Below are positions 17,098 to 24,679 of a stretch of 64,000 nt of DNA, in pieces; positions within the stretch are counted from its first letter, which is position 1; each line of letters opens with the position of its first letter. The notes beneath the pieces were generated by a model. That model did no database searches and was not told the DNA's origin. It saw nothing but the letters and a program-made list of their open reading frames with translations. Source of the DNA: Flavobacterium luteolum (GTDB lineage Bacteria > Bacteroidota > Bacteroidia > Flavobacteriales > Flavobacteriaceae); the NCBI RefSeq assembly GCF_027111275.1, contig NZ_CP114286.1:3334501-3398500 (forward strand), in the 5' to 3' direction. The translations under genes were made by a program, and so were the position numbers.

Positions 17098-17271
17098 ATG
17101 AATACCTGTCTACATTATTTTATTTGCTATTTGGCATTTAGAAAAAATGTTGATTTGGCTAGTAGGAAAAGAAGATTAAAAAAATATGAATTACTGGAGG
17201 TCTTTTTTGCAGTAGTAATTAATAGTACAAAAGAAATTGAATGTGCAAGAAAGATGTTAGGTCTAAATTAA
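17098..17271 (+). CDS. Possible small protein, 57 aa
   Basis: An open frame beginning MNTCLHYFICYLAFRK and ending IECARKMLGLN. The second half has balanced, protein-like composition (KYELLEVFFAVVINSTKE). It sits in the 430-bp gap upstream of the SIR2 gene and on the same strand. It may be a real short gene or the remnant of a larger one; no family was recognised. Confidence 0.3.
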   Translation: MNTCLHYFICYLAFRKNVDLASRKRRLKKYELLEVFFAVVINSTKEIECARKMLGLN

Positions 17272-17430
17272 TAAAAAGATAAGTTTTTCCGTGTAAAAAA
17301 ACGATTAAATACCGGTTAAATCCGTTGTATTGTAAGTTTTGTTATTAAGATAACATTTGGTTATTTTTGATGACTAAACTAAAGATGAGCAAATAACTAA
17401 TAAATAAAAACCTATATAATTTTTATAACC

Positions 17431-19311
17431 ATGGCAAGCAAAAGAATCTTTGAATTAATAAGAAAGGAGGAAGTCGTTTTATTTGCAGGAGCGGGAATGT
17501 CAAGATATGCGGGATTTCCATCCGGAGGTGAACTGGCCGATATTCTTCACAAGAATCTTTCAGATGATATAAAAGGCGATGTAGAGCATACTTGGAACCT
17601 GCCAAAGCTCTGCGAGGATATTTTTTTACTACAAGGAAATAAGAGTTATCTTATTGATACATTAAAACAGGAATTCAAAAAAAAGCCAAAAACAACTGAG
17701 ACTCATAAACTGCTTGCAGGTATACCACATTTCCGAACTATTATTACAACAAATTATGATACTTTAATAGAGCTGGAAAATGATCGCATTGAAGTAATAA
17801 GGACAAGTATAGATTATGCCAGTGCAAAAAAAGATGAGCAGATGCTATTTAAGATCCATTCCGACTTCAGTGATATAGAAAATATTATATTGACCAGTTC
17901 TGACTATCTAAATTATTTTACGCAGCAAAGCGAAAGTACGGTATTTTGGAATGCTGTTAAGGATCGGCTTGCATCCAATCATATATTATTTATTGGATAT
18001 TCTCTGGATGATCTGAATGTTCAGGATATGATTAAGAAAATAATATCGCAGCTGGGCGATTATAAAAAGGAAATGTATTTCGTCGCTCCATCTCTAGATC
18101 GTGTTAAGCAGGCATTTCTGCAGAAGCATAACATTAAACATATACAATCAACAGGAGAGGATTTAATAAAGGAAATAGACGAAGATATTAGGCAAAATTT
18201 TTTACCAGACCTTGCAAAGGGCATAGGAAAAGCAGATACAGCATTGAGCTTTGCAAATGCAAGGCATCTTGGCATTGAGCTGAAGAAGGGAGAAACGGGC
18301 ATTGATATTGGAAATGTCAAGTCGCTAGATGAAAATAGTGCATACCATATAGATCTTAAACTAAAGCTTGAAGGAGACAAAAAAGACCAATTTTTTAAAT
18401 TTATAAATAATAAAACCTTCGATGAAATCAATTTGGAAGGTGAAGTGCTTCAAGAGTTAAGTTTTATGATGAAAGATCTTCGGATCAGAAATGAAGAAAG
18501 TATTTCGCGTATGACGCTGCAAAAGAGGCCCGCATTTAATTGCAAAATAAACATTGCTTTTGAAGACGATTTTGAAGTAGATGATTATCCGTTTACCTTA
18601 TCCGCAATCAGTCCAGAAGTAAATGAGAGTCACTTGAAGATTGTTGCTAATGGATTTACATTACTTATTAAACTGAAATTTGATCCAATAAATGACCAGA
18701 ACCGTTTTAATATGGAAGTAATTCCGCCTGATAATATAAAAAGTACGAACATAGGACTTGATTTCTATAAGATTTTGTCTAGAATAACTTCTAATTTAAA
18801 ATTTAAGATTTTCAGAGAAGGGAAACTATTTTTTGCTTCGGAACAATTTCCTCTTCCTTTTACAAAGGACGCATTTGAGGCTGATGCTTTTTTAGATTAT
18901 TTCAGTAATCTTAAAAAGATTGAGAAATTTTTTAATAAGAAGTTTTTAGATATAAATCTTCAAAATGCAAATAAGGAAGGTGTCAATCTGCTGCTGGCAA
19001 AAGCTGATAATAAAGCTTTAATGTATGATTTTAAAGGCGTTAGGGTTACTGCAATAGATGCAAATGAACTTGAGGTCTTAAAGTGTATTGGAAATAGTGA
19101 ACAAGCTTTGGTTTTTGCTGATAAGAAAGAAACTGCCGTTAAACTGCATGGTGAAGAATTTGATCTTGAATTCATACAGGACATTATTGAGGAACCAGTT
19201 ATTTTGAATCCAGAAGTTTTTGAAAATTACAATAATGAAGATATTATAATTGGAAGTAAAACCAACAAAATAATACGAAGGTTTTCAAAAGACAGACTTG
19301 ACCCATCATAG
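17431..19311 (+). CDS. SIR2-domain protein (probable NAD-consuming defence effector)
   Basis: A 626-residue protein. Residues 1-240 are a SIR2-like Rossmann domain: VVLFAGAGMSRYAGFPSGG near 15-33, the TTNYDTLIE segment near 107-115, KIHSDF near 142 and LFIGYSLDDLNVQDM near 185. The following 380 residues are not recognised and read as a mixed alpha/beta region rich in paired strands. SIR2 domains of this form deplete NAD+ in several anti-phage systems (Thoeris ThsA, DSR, Avs, SIR2-HerA). No partner gene lies close on the same strand, so a single-gene DSR-like system is the simplest reading. Convergent with the HipBST-like genes. Confidence 0.8.
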   Translation: MASKRIFELIRKEEVVLFAGAGMSRYAGFPSGGELADILHKNLSDDIKGDVEHTWNLPKLCEDIFLLQGNKSYLIDTLKQEFKKKPKTTETHKLLAGIPHFRTIITTNYDTLIELENDRIEVIRTSIDYASAKKDEQMLFKIHSDFSDIENIILTSSDYLNYFTQQSESTVFWNAVKDRLASNHILFIGYSLDDLNVQDMIKKIISQLGDYKKEMYFVAPSLDRVKQAFLQKHNIKHIQSTGEDLIKEIDEDIRQNFLPDLAKGIGKADTALSFANARHLGIELKKGETGIDIGNVKSLDENSAYHIDLKLKLEGDKKDQFFKFINNKTFDEINLEGEVLQELSFMMKDLRIRNEESISRMTLQKRPAFNCKINIAFEDDFEVDDYPFTLSAISPEVNESHLKIVANGFTLLIKLKFDPINDQNRFNMEVIPPDNIKSTNIGLDFYKILSRITSNLKFKIFREGKLFFASEQFPLPFTKDAFEADAFLDYFSNLKKIEKFFNKKFLDINLQNANKEGVNLLLAKADNKALMYDFKGVRVTAIDANELEVLKCIGNSEQALVFADKKETAVKLHGEEFDLEFIQDIIEEPVILNPEVFENYNNEDIIIGSKTNKIIRRFSKDRLDPS

Positions 19312-19417
19312 CTTAGGATTTTAAAGATGTTCTACATTATTGACCAGTTAAAGCTTGAATAATCCGATAGGGAACTTCAGGAATGATATGAATGTTTTTG
19401 AAACAATTGTAAGATTT

Positions 19418-19451
19418 AAAAGCCTTTAAACAATAGTGTTTAAAGGCTTTT
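19418..19451 (+). terminator. Strong bidirectional terminator after the SIR2 gene
   Basis: A perfect 15-bp stem (19418-19432 with 19437-19451, core AAGCCTTTAAACA) with a 4-base loop and T run after it, 106 bp past the SIR2 stop. It also follows the minus-strand remnant at 19480-19533. Confidence 0.92.
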
Positions 19452-19479
19452 GTTTTTAAATTTTCTTTTGTTGAAAGCT

Positions 19480-19533
19480 TCATCTAGTACACGAAGATGA
19501 TTCGCTACCTGTAACAAAAGCTCCAGCAAATAG
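19480..19533 (-). pseudogene. C-terminal gene remnant (FAGA-type tail), copy 2
   Basis: Reads LFAGAFVTGSESSSCTR and stop on the minus strand, with a stop directly upstream. It shares FAGA(Y/F)xTG and much of the underlying DNA with the remnant at 10083-10154. Both are followed by a strong terminator on the same strand. The two copies bracket the segment with the ATPase operon and the SIR2 gene. Confidence 0.4.
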
Positions 19534-19676
19534 TTATGTGAACAGTACTTAATAACAGACATTACGAAGTACAGCTTTTCGAAATTTTAAGTTTTCGAGT
19601 TTTAGTAATTTTCGTGGAATAAATACGAAAAACTTTCGAAACTTTCGAAAAAATACAGGATATTACTTTATTAATT

Positions 19677-20609
19677 TCAGCTATTCAGCATTTCGATTCT
19701 GGTCGAGATTAAATTGATCAGCTTTTCCTTTTGCTCTTCAGGCAAGAAACTGTTTTCAATCCACCAGACGGCTTTGTTTATTCTTTTTGAAAATATTTTA
19801 TACGTGTTCTCGATTTGTTTTTCAGTAAGTCCCAAGCTTTTTCCCAATATTGCAAAATCGCTTTTTCGAAGCTTGTTCCTCTTTCCGTTAACAGCCAGGC
19901 TCAATTGTTCGTTTTCATTTGGGATTACCAGATAGGTGCTCACCAGGTCATATGCAGGGCTGATAGTAAAAAGTCCATCTTCCTGCTCCAGCATTGAAAA
20001 GTTTTTTAAGTGCATATCTGCATTGCCGGTAACAAAACTAAACACAATTATTTCAAAATATCTGAGAGAATCTAGACCCGCTTGGGAAGAGTACTGCCTG
20101 ATAGTTTTTCCTGTTTTTTCATGGCTTCCTTTGTATTTCCCCTCGGTCAGGGTTTCGGTAAGCTGGCATAGATCTTCACAGGCTAATTTCTGTTCATCAT
20201 TACGGTCGAAGCGTTTAGTTAAATATGCGAGATTTCCGCTAGGCAGTCTCACTAAGCCATGGTCAGCTGTTTTTATTCCGAAAAGCTGTGCCAGATGCAT
20301 GCACAAATCTTCATTTTCTGGCAGTGATTGATGTGTGTCACTTTGTGGCTTGAAAATATAATTGCTCTTATTATCAATTATTGTAAAACGAATATTATTT
20401 TTTCTGCCTTCCAACCAGAGGCTCAATTTAGGCTGAACTCCGGTTACAGCGGCTTTTGTATCAATTATTTCTTTGGCGTATGATACAAGTTTTTTGTCGT
20501 CTATTTCGATTTCAGGCATTTTTTTAATGCCAAAAGTATTTTGCAGACATTTGGGATGAAAATCAATTTCATCATCAGGTAGTTCCTTGTAGCAAAGCAG
20601 GCATTTCAT
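19677..20609 (-). CDS. hipT: HipT-like serine/threonine kinase toxin
   Basis: A HipA C-terminal kinase domain. The start at 20609 (MKCLLCYKELPDD) was chosen because it overlaps the previous stop as ATGA; the longer frame would overlap far more. An N-terminal CxxC...HxxC may bind zinc. Kinase segments: TGVQPKLSLW (Gly-rich loop), YIFKPQ with the Lys, LVRLPSGNLAYLTKRFDR, VTGNADMHLKNFSM (catalytic loop) and ISPAYDLVS (metal Asp). It is only the kinase half of classical HipA; the N-terminal part is a separate gene upstream, as in E. coli HipBST, where HipT phosphorylates tryptophanyl-tRNA synthetase. The target here is unknown. Confidence 0.85.
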   Translation of the reverse strand: MKCLLCYKELPDDEIDFHPKCLQNTFGIKKMPEIEIDDKKLVSYAKEIIDTKAAVTGVQPKLSLWLEGRKNNIRFTIIDNKSNYIFKPQSDTHQSLPENEDLCMHLAQLFGIKTADHGLVRLPSGNLAYLTKRFDRNDEQKLACEDLCQLTETLTEGKYKGSHEKTGKTIRQYSSQAGLDSLRYFEIIVFSFVTGNADMHLKNFSMLEQEDGLFTISPAYDLVSTYLVIPNENEQLSLAVNGKRNKLRKSDFAILGKSLGLTEKQIENTYKIFSKRINKAVWWIENSFLPEEQKEKLINLISTRIEMLNS

Positions 20610-20923
20610 GAGTTGGTGGTTATGCTTATATCGCCGATACAGTCTCGGCAAAGAGTTAGTAATAAGCTCATTCGGTCTCTCGCATTAAGTTTCCAGTTCT
20701 CTATGGCAATTTCAAGAAGCCATCCTTCCGGTATTAATCCGTCAAAAAAGGGGATCATATTTTTGTCAGTAAAAAATTCAGTTCTTAATGGCAGCGTTCT
20801 GCTTACAGGACCATATTTTGGCGATTCTAAGTATTTTTCATCATATTGAAAAAAAAATCCATTTTCATCTTCCCAGATAGTTCCTGCAAATAAATCTTTT
20901 TTGTAAACGTTTCCTCTTTTCAT
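20606..20923 (-). CDS. hipS: HipS-like protein (HipA N-terminal domain)
   Basis: A 105-residue protein matching the small N-terminal subdomain of HipA (couple_hipA): FFDGLIPEGWLLEIA and DCIGDISI near the end. In HipBST systems this separate domain is the antitoxin that restrains HipT. It overlaps the genes on both sides by 4 bp (ATGA), so all three are translationally coupled. The gene order HTH, N-domain, kinase is the HipBST order. Confidence 0.82.
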   Translation of the reverse strand: MKRGNVYKKDLFAGTIWEDENGFFFQYDEKYLESPKYGPVSRTLPLRTEFFTDKNMIPFFDGLIPEGWLLEIAIENWKLNARDRMSLLLTLCRDCIGDISITTNS

Positions 20924-21348
20924 ATCTGTTCTTCTATTTCTTGGATATCGTCATGTTGGATTATCTCTGCTGTATAATGTTTTAAGTTATTGTTTATAAT
21001 GTGGTTGCTGGAGATAAATTCCCATCCTGAAATTGTACCTTCCTTGGGGTCTAAAATTTCACTCAGTAACATTCCATATTTTGAGACTTTGTTCTTTAAA
21101 GTGATTTTGACACTTTTGTTTAGATAAGTGCTATATATTTGATATGGATTTAAAGTCTGCCTTGTAGGTGTGAGTTCAAAGCCGAATAATGAAAGGACTT
21201 GTTGGACTTTATCAAGCTGTACCGTTTCTTTACCCTGTTCCAATTCGCGGATAAAGCGCAGACCAACACCGGCTTTTGCGGCCAACTCTTCTTGCGTAAA
21301 ACCGTATCTTTTACGGTAGTACTTAATAAATGGAGATAAATTGCTCAT
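20920..21348 (-). CDS. hipB: HipB-like HTH regulator
   Basis: A 142-residue protein with an N-terminal XRE-type helix-turn-helix: FIKYYRKRYGFTQEELAAKA and GVGLRFIRELEQGKETVQLD. The C-terminal 65 residues are an extension not seen in E. coli HipB, which is about 88 residues. It heads the hipBST-like operon and most likely binds the four operator sites just upstream (21353-21490) to repress it. Confidence 0.83.
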   Translation of the reverse strand: MSNLSPFIKYYRKRYGFTQEELAAKAGVGLRFIRELEQGKETVQLDKVQQVLSLFGFELTPTRQTLNPYQIYSTYLNKSVKITLKNKVSKYGMLLSEILDPKEGTISGWEFISSNHIINNNLKHYTAEIIQHDDIQEIEEQI

Positions 21349-21352
21349 TTTC

Positions 21353-21490
21353 TATACCTTTTCGGGTATAAAAATACAATATTTTTTTTAAAAAGTCCCG
21401 TAAAGGTATAAAATTTTTAAAAAGTTAAAGAAAAGTCCCTTTCGGGTATATATTTTGGAATTTGTGCATTAATGATCCCGATCGGGTATC
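21353..21490. promoter_or_regulatory. Four phased operator sites of the HipBST-like operon
   Basis: Four sites of the form half-site, N6, half-site: TATACC-N6-GGTATA at 21353-21370, AAGTCC-N6-GGTATA at 21393-21410, AAGTCC-N6-GGTATA at 21433-21450 and TGATCC-N6-GGTATC at 21473-21490. The starts are exactly 40 bp apart each time, close to four helical turns, so all face the same side of the DNA. E. coli HipB uses TATCC-N8-GGATA sites, so HipB binding here is a natural inference. Confidence 0.8.
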
Positions 21491-21548
21491 TTTTGCGGTA
21501 TATATTAATTTTATTAATCTTCCAATCCCTTATAATATCAGTGTTTTC

Positions 21549-21621
21549 AGTCTGTTTTTGCTTTTTATAAATTCAAAAATGTAAGGGTTGTATAATTCTT
21601 TATAAAAAGCAAAAACAGACT
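21549..21621. repeat. 23-bp perfect inverted repeat with 27-base spacer
   Basis: Arms 21549-21571 and 21599-21621 are exact reverse complements (beginning AGTCTGTTTTTGC). The structure lies between the divergent HipBST-like and HTH/AbiEii modules. It could be a transcription barrier between them, a small non-autonomous element, or a folded RNA. A smaller inverted pair ACTAGGC (21619-21625) and GCCTAGT (21666-21672) touches its right arm. Confidence 0.85.
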
Positions 21622-21724
21622 AGGCGAAGTTAGTTATTATTTTTTAAATTTTCAAGTGTCAAAATGCCTAGTTTTAAAAATTGACCGTTAAATTATTGAT
21701 TGGTATTTAGAGGTTTACGTTTGT

Positions 21725-21752
21725 TTTGTGTAAACAAATTTGTTTATATTTG
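21725..21752 (+). promoter_or_regulatory. Promoter with embedded 16-bp palindromic operator
   Basis: TTTG (21725-21728) and TATATTTG (21745-21752) fit the Bacteroidota -33/-7 pattern with a 16-bp gap. Between them TAAACAAATTTGTTTA (21731-21746) is a perfect palindrome, well placed for repression by the HTH protein encoded immediately downstream. The transcript would start at or next to the GTG codon at 21757. Confidence 0.7.
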
Positions 21753-21756
21753 TACT

Positions 21757-22260
21757 GTGGAAAAGAGTTTTGAAAAATATAAAGGAATACATCCTGGAGC
21801 AGTAATTAAACGTGAGCTGGAAAAAAGAAAACTGGCACAGCGCCCTTTTGCGCAATCTGTTGATGAATATCCGCAGACTTTAAATGCTATCATTCAGGGA
21901 AAAAGGAATCTTAACACTTCCACGGCCCTAAAGATTGAAAATGCGCTTCATCTAGAAGAAGGCACACTTATGATTCTACAGGTGTATTTTGATATTGAAA
22001 AAGTAAAAGAAACCAGTGATTCTTTTAACAATCACCCCAATGTTACAATATTTAGAACAAGTTTGTTCTGGGATACCGATATTCATAAAATTAAGTGGGA
22101 AAAACAGTATGGGGCAGTTATCCAAAGAGTTTTTGAACGCGGTAATATCAGTGAGAAAAAAGAAACAGTACGTTTTTATGGATCTTCCAGAATAAGACCA
22201 GTGCTGAAAAAAATGAAGGAGGGCAAAAAAAGCAGATCAAGTAAAATTAAAAAACGATGA
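21757..22260 (+). CDS. HTH antitoxin (HigA-like) of an AbiEii-type TA pair
   Basis: A 167-residue protein with a helix-turn-helix: GIHPGAVIKRELEKRKLAQ, PFAQSVDEYPQTLNAIIQG and TALKIENALHL, as in HigA-type antitoxins. GTG 21757 was chosen as start: the earlier in-frame ATG at 21700 lies upstream of the promoter, and the next ATG is deep inside the HTH domain. The mRNA is then essentially leaderless. It overlaps the toxin gene by 4 bp. The basic C-terminus ends in a run of Lys and Arg. Confidence 0.75.
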   Translation: MEKSFEKYKGIHPGAVIKRELEKRKLAQRPFAQSVDEYPQTLNAIIQGKRNLNTSTALKIENALHLEEGTLMILQVYFDIEKVKETSDSFNNHPNVTIFRTSLFWDTDIHKIKWEKQYGAVIQRVFERGNISEKKETVRFYGSSRIRPVLKKMKEGKKSRSSKIKKR

Positions 22261-22901
22261 TTCATTGGGAGACAGTTAATGAACTGCTAAAAGAAAGCCT
22301 TTTGGAACTAATGAACGCAGAAGAATTCAAAGATTTTCGTTTAGTCGGAGGAACTGCTCTCAGTCTGCATATGGGCCACAGGATTTCCATCGATATTGAT
22401 CTTTTTACAGATAGCGAATACGGTTCAATTGATTTTGAAGCCATTGAAGATTATCTGTTTGCAAATTTTGCCTATGTAGATACTGGCTTTGGAGGGATCG
22501 TTGGAATGGGAAAATCTTACCTGATAGGGTCAGATCCTGACAACACTGTAAAACTTGATGTCTATTACAGCAATGATAGCTTTCTGTATGATGCGGTTGT
22601 AATTGATGGTGTACGGCTGGCTGTAGTAGAAGATATCATTGCAATGAAATTGGATGTAGTTTTGTATGGGGGACGCAAGAAAGATTTTTGGGATCTTCAT
22701 GAACTGCTTCCTGATTATCAAATATCTGATATGCTTGAACTACATAAAAAGCGTTGCGAATATACGCATGATAGAGATATTATCTTAAGCAATTTTGTGG
22801 ATTTTGGTTTTGCTGACGCTGATTTAGACCCAATATGCCTAAGAAAAAAACACTGGGAGTTCATAAAAGAAGATATTCAAGAGGCAGTTAAAGCTCACTG
22901 A
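22257..22901 (+). CDS. AbiEii/AbiGii-type nucleotidyltransferase toxin
   Basis: A 214-residue nucleotidyltransferase: FRLVGGTALSLHMGHRISID with IDLF gives the GG...DxD active site near residues 30-50, and later VKLDVYY and DIIAMKLDVVLYGGRKKDF WDLHELL support the AbiEii/DUF1814 family. Such toxins (AbiEii, MenT) modify tRNA or other targets and act with a co-encoded antitoxin. Here the partner is an HTH protein rather than AbiEi, an arrangement also seen elsewhere. Confidence 0.85.
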   Translation: MIHWETVNELLKESLLELMNAEEFKDFRLVGGTALSLHMGHRISIDIDLFTDSEYGSIDFEAIEDYLFANFAYVDTGFGGIVGMGKSYLIGSDPDNTVKLDVYYSNDSFLYDAVVIDGVRLAVVEDIIAMKLDVVLYGGRKKDFWDLHELLPDYQISDMLELHKKRCEYTHDRDIILSNFVDFGFADADLDPICLRKKHWEFIKEDIQEAVKAH

Positions 22902-23094
22902 TGAAAATTGGGATAAAGTACTTCTAATTATACTACAGCCTTTTCTTCCATAGTAGAATTCTATTAAAATGCATTTAAAGTTTTAAAAACTATCAAAGCA
23001 GTGCCTTCGTGTGTGGAATGCTACATTATTTTGGCAAACTAATTTTCGATCTAGGCTGAACACTAATATATAACTGATTAAAGCTTGTAAAATT

Positions 23095-24240
23095 ATGTAC
23101 AAAAATCCATATAAATCTTTATCTGTAATTGATGAACTAAATTCTATATATTCTAAAACTAATTCCTTAGATCTGGCATCAAAACTGCGAACAAGTACAA
23201 TCACAAATATGTGGGCAGAACCAAGAGAATCTATGGCAATCAAGGCCGCTTTTGGAAGTATATCACAGATGATGGCATCTATTGACAGAGCGCCACAGGT
23301 TCAAAACAGTGTAATGGCCGCTTTCGGGAGTATCTCGCAGCGTACAGCCGCAATGCTGAGCAGTTATCAAAAGCCAGCATCTATGGTTAATGCTTTAAGT
23401 TCATTGAGCAATTCTTTTGCATTAATGAATGGGACATATTCAGCCGCTAATAGCTTAACAGCTGCTTTGTCCATTCAAAAAGGTCTAAATCTGCGACAAA
23501 GTGCAGGAATGGATATCTTCAGGGCTTACGATATATCTAAAAGTTTAGTTTCAGTACAGGCAGGGCAATTACTGAAGCAGCATAATCCTTTTAGAAATGA
23601 AGTATTTCCGAATTATGAGGCAGATTTTGATACAGCAAACGAAGAGCTCAACATGGTGTCAGCTTCCATTCGCAGGTATGCAGCAGATATTGAGAATGTC
23701 CTTTCGGAGTTTGATGAAATTGACGAAGATGAGCTCTATGAAGTAAAACTGAATCTTGACAAGGCAATAAAGCAGGATTTGGCAGTTGGAACTTTGGTAC
23801 CTCTGACGCTTTATGTTTTGGAAAAGATAATGGAGAATTATAACGCAATATTCCAAAAGCTTGCTGCTGCAGAAAACTTTAGTGAAAACTATCTGCAAGA
23901 AATACTTCGTTCTACAAATCCTGATTCCGAACAATTTTCAGGAAAAGCATGGATTTTTATGCTTATTCTTACCACTTGGGCGACAACGTGCAGTTATGAG
24001 TTCGTTAAAAGCAAATTTAACGCTAGCAAAAACTTAGAAGGATTTTCAACGGATGTTTATACAGCAGAAAGCAAAAAGGTATTGGAGAAACCACATGGCA
24101 ACAGTATAGAAATCTGCATAATCCCTAAATCTACTAAAGTGCAGTTGCGTCAAATTAAGGGACAGTACATATACATCGGATTTATCCACGAAAACAAGTT
24201 TAAGACTGGTTGGACAAAAAACGAAGATTTTACCAATTAG
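23095..24240 (+). CDS. Unrecognised protein with internal repeat and SH3-like C-terminus
   Basis: A 381-residue protein, no signal peptide. Residues about 45-90 hold two copies of a motif, IKAAFGSISQMMASID and VMAAFGSISQRTAAML, within a long Ala/Ser/Gln-rich helical region. A helical middle part follows, then one hydrophobic helix (WIFMLILTTWATTCSY) that may be membrane-associated, and a C-terminal SH3-like barrel ending GQYIYIGFIHENKFKTG WTKNED. The TA pair upstream and its island position suggest an accessory role. No family recognised. Confidence 0.6.
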   Translation: MYKNPYKSLSVIDELNSIYSKTNSLDLASKLRTSTITNMWAEPRESMAIKAAFGSISQMMASIDRAPQVQNSVMAAFGSISQRTAAMLSSYQKPASMVNALSSLSNSFALMNGTYSAANSLTAALSIQKGLNLRQSAGMDIFRAYDISKSLVSVQAGQLLKQHNPFRNEVFPNYEADFDTANEELNMVSASIRRYAADIENVLSEFDEIDEDELYEVKLNLDKAIKQDLAVGTLVPLTLYVLEKIMENYNAIFQKLAAAENFSENYLQEILRSTNPDSEQFSGKAWIFMLILTTWATTCSYEFVKSKFNASKNLEGFSTDVYTAESKKVLEKPHGNSIEICIIPKSTKVQLRQIKGQYIYIGFIHENKFKTGWTKNEDFTN

Positions 24241-24679
24241 AAAAATTGCACATATTTAAAGGCAATATCGTGGAGTCGACCATACCCTAACTCGTCATAT
24301 TTCCTGTTACGCTTTCCAACTACTTGATTAGGTGTAGATCATTTTTTGATGCCTTTAAAAGGTGAACTGATAGATGTTACGCAATACGATAGAAGGGCGA
24401 ACGCTTTTTGGGCGCTGCAATTTGCTGCATTTCCTGACTTTCTATCTTTTTTCTTTTGAAAGTACTTTTGTTAATGTTTACATGTACCTAATATTTTTTC
24501 GGTCTGAGTGCATGCTAACAGGATTTACGTATCCAATTTTTGAAACAACATTAAAATTAATAATCACTACGCAAAATAATTGCGTACTTTGAACATAATT
24601 TCGCTTGTAAAAGAAAGAGATCGTAATGGCAGCTTTTCTTTATAAAACTATTTGACAACTTATTAAAACTGAAAACATC
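24241..24679. other. Intergenic region without recognised gene
   Basis: 439 bases between two unrecognised genes. A 72-codon frame (24374-24592) is Phe/Leu/Tyr-rich and looks like chance. No hairpin terminator or promoter box was convincing. Confidence 0.4.

Noticed and set aside
24374..24592. 72-codon frame in the gap before the HEPN-like gene
   Set aside because: Phe/Leu/Tyr-rich composition typical of random AT-rich frames.
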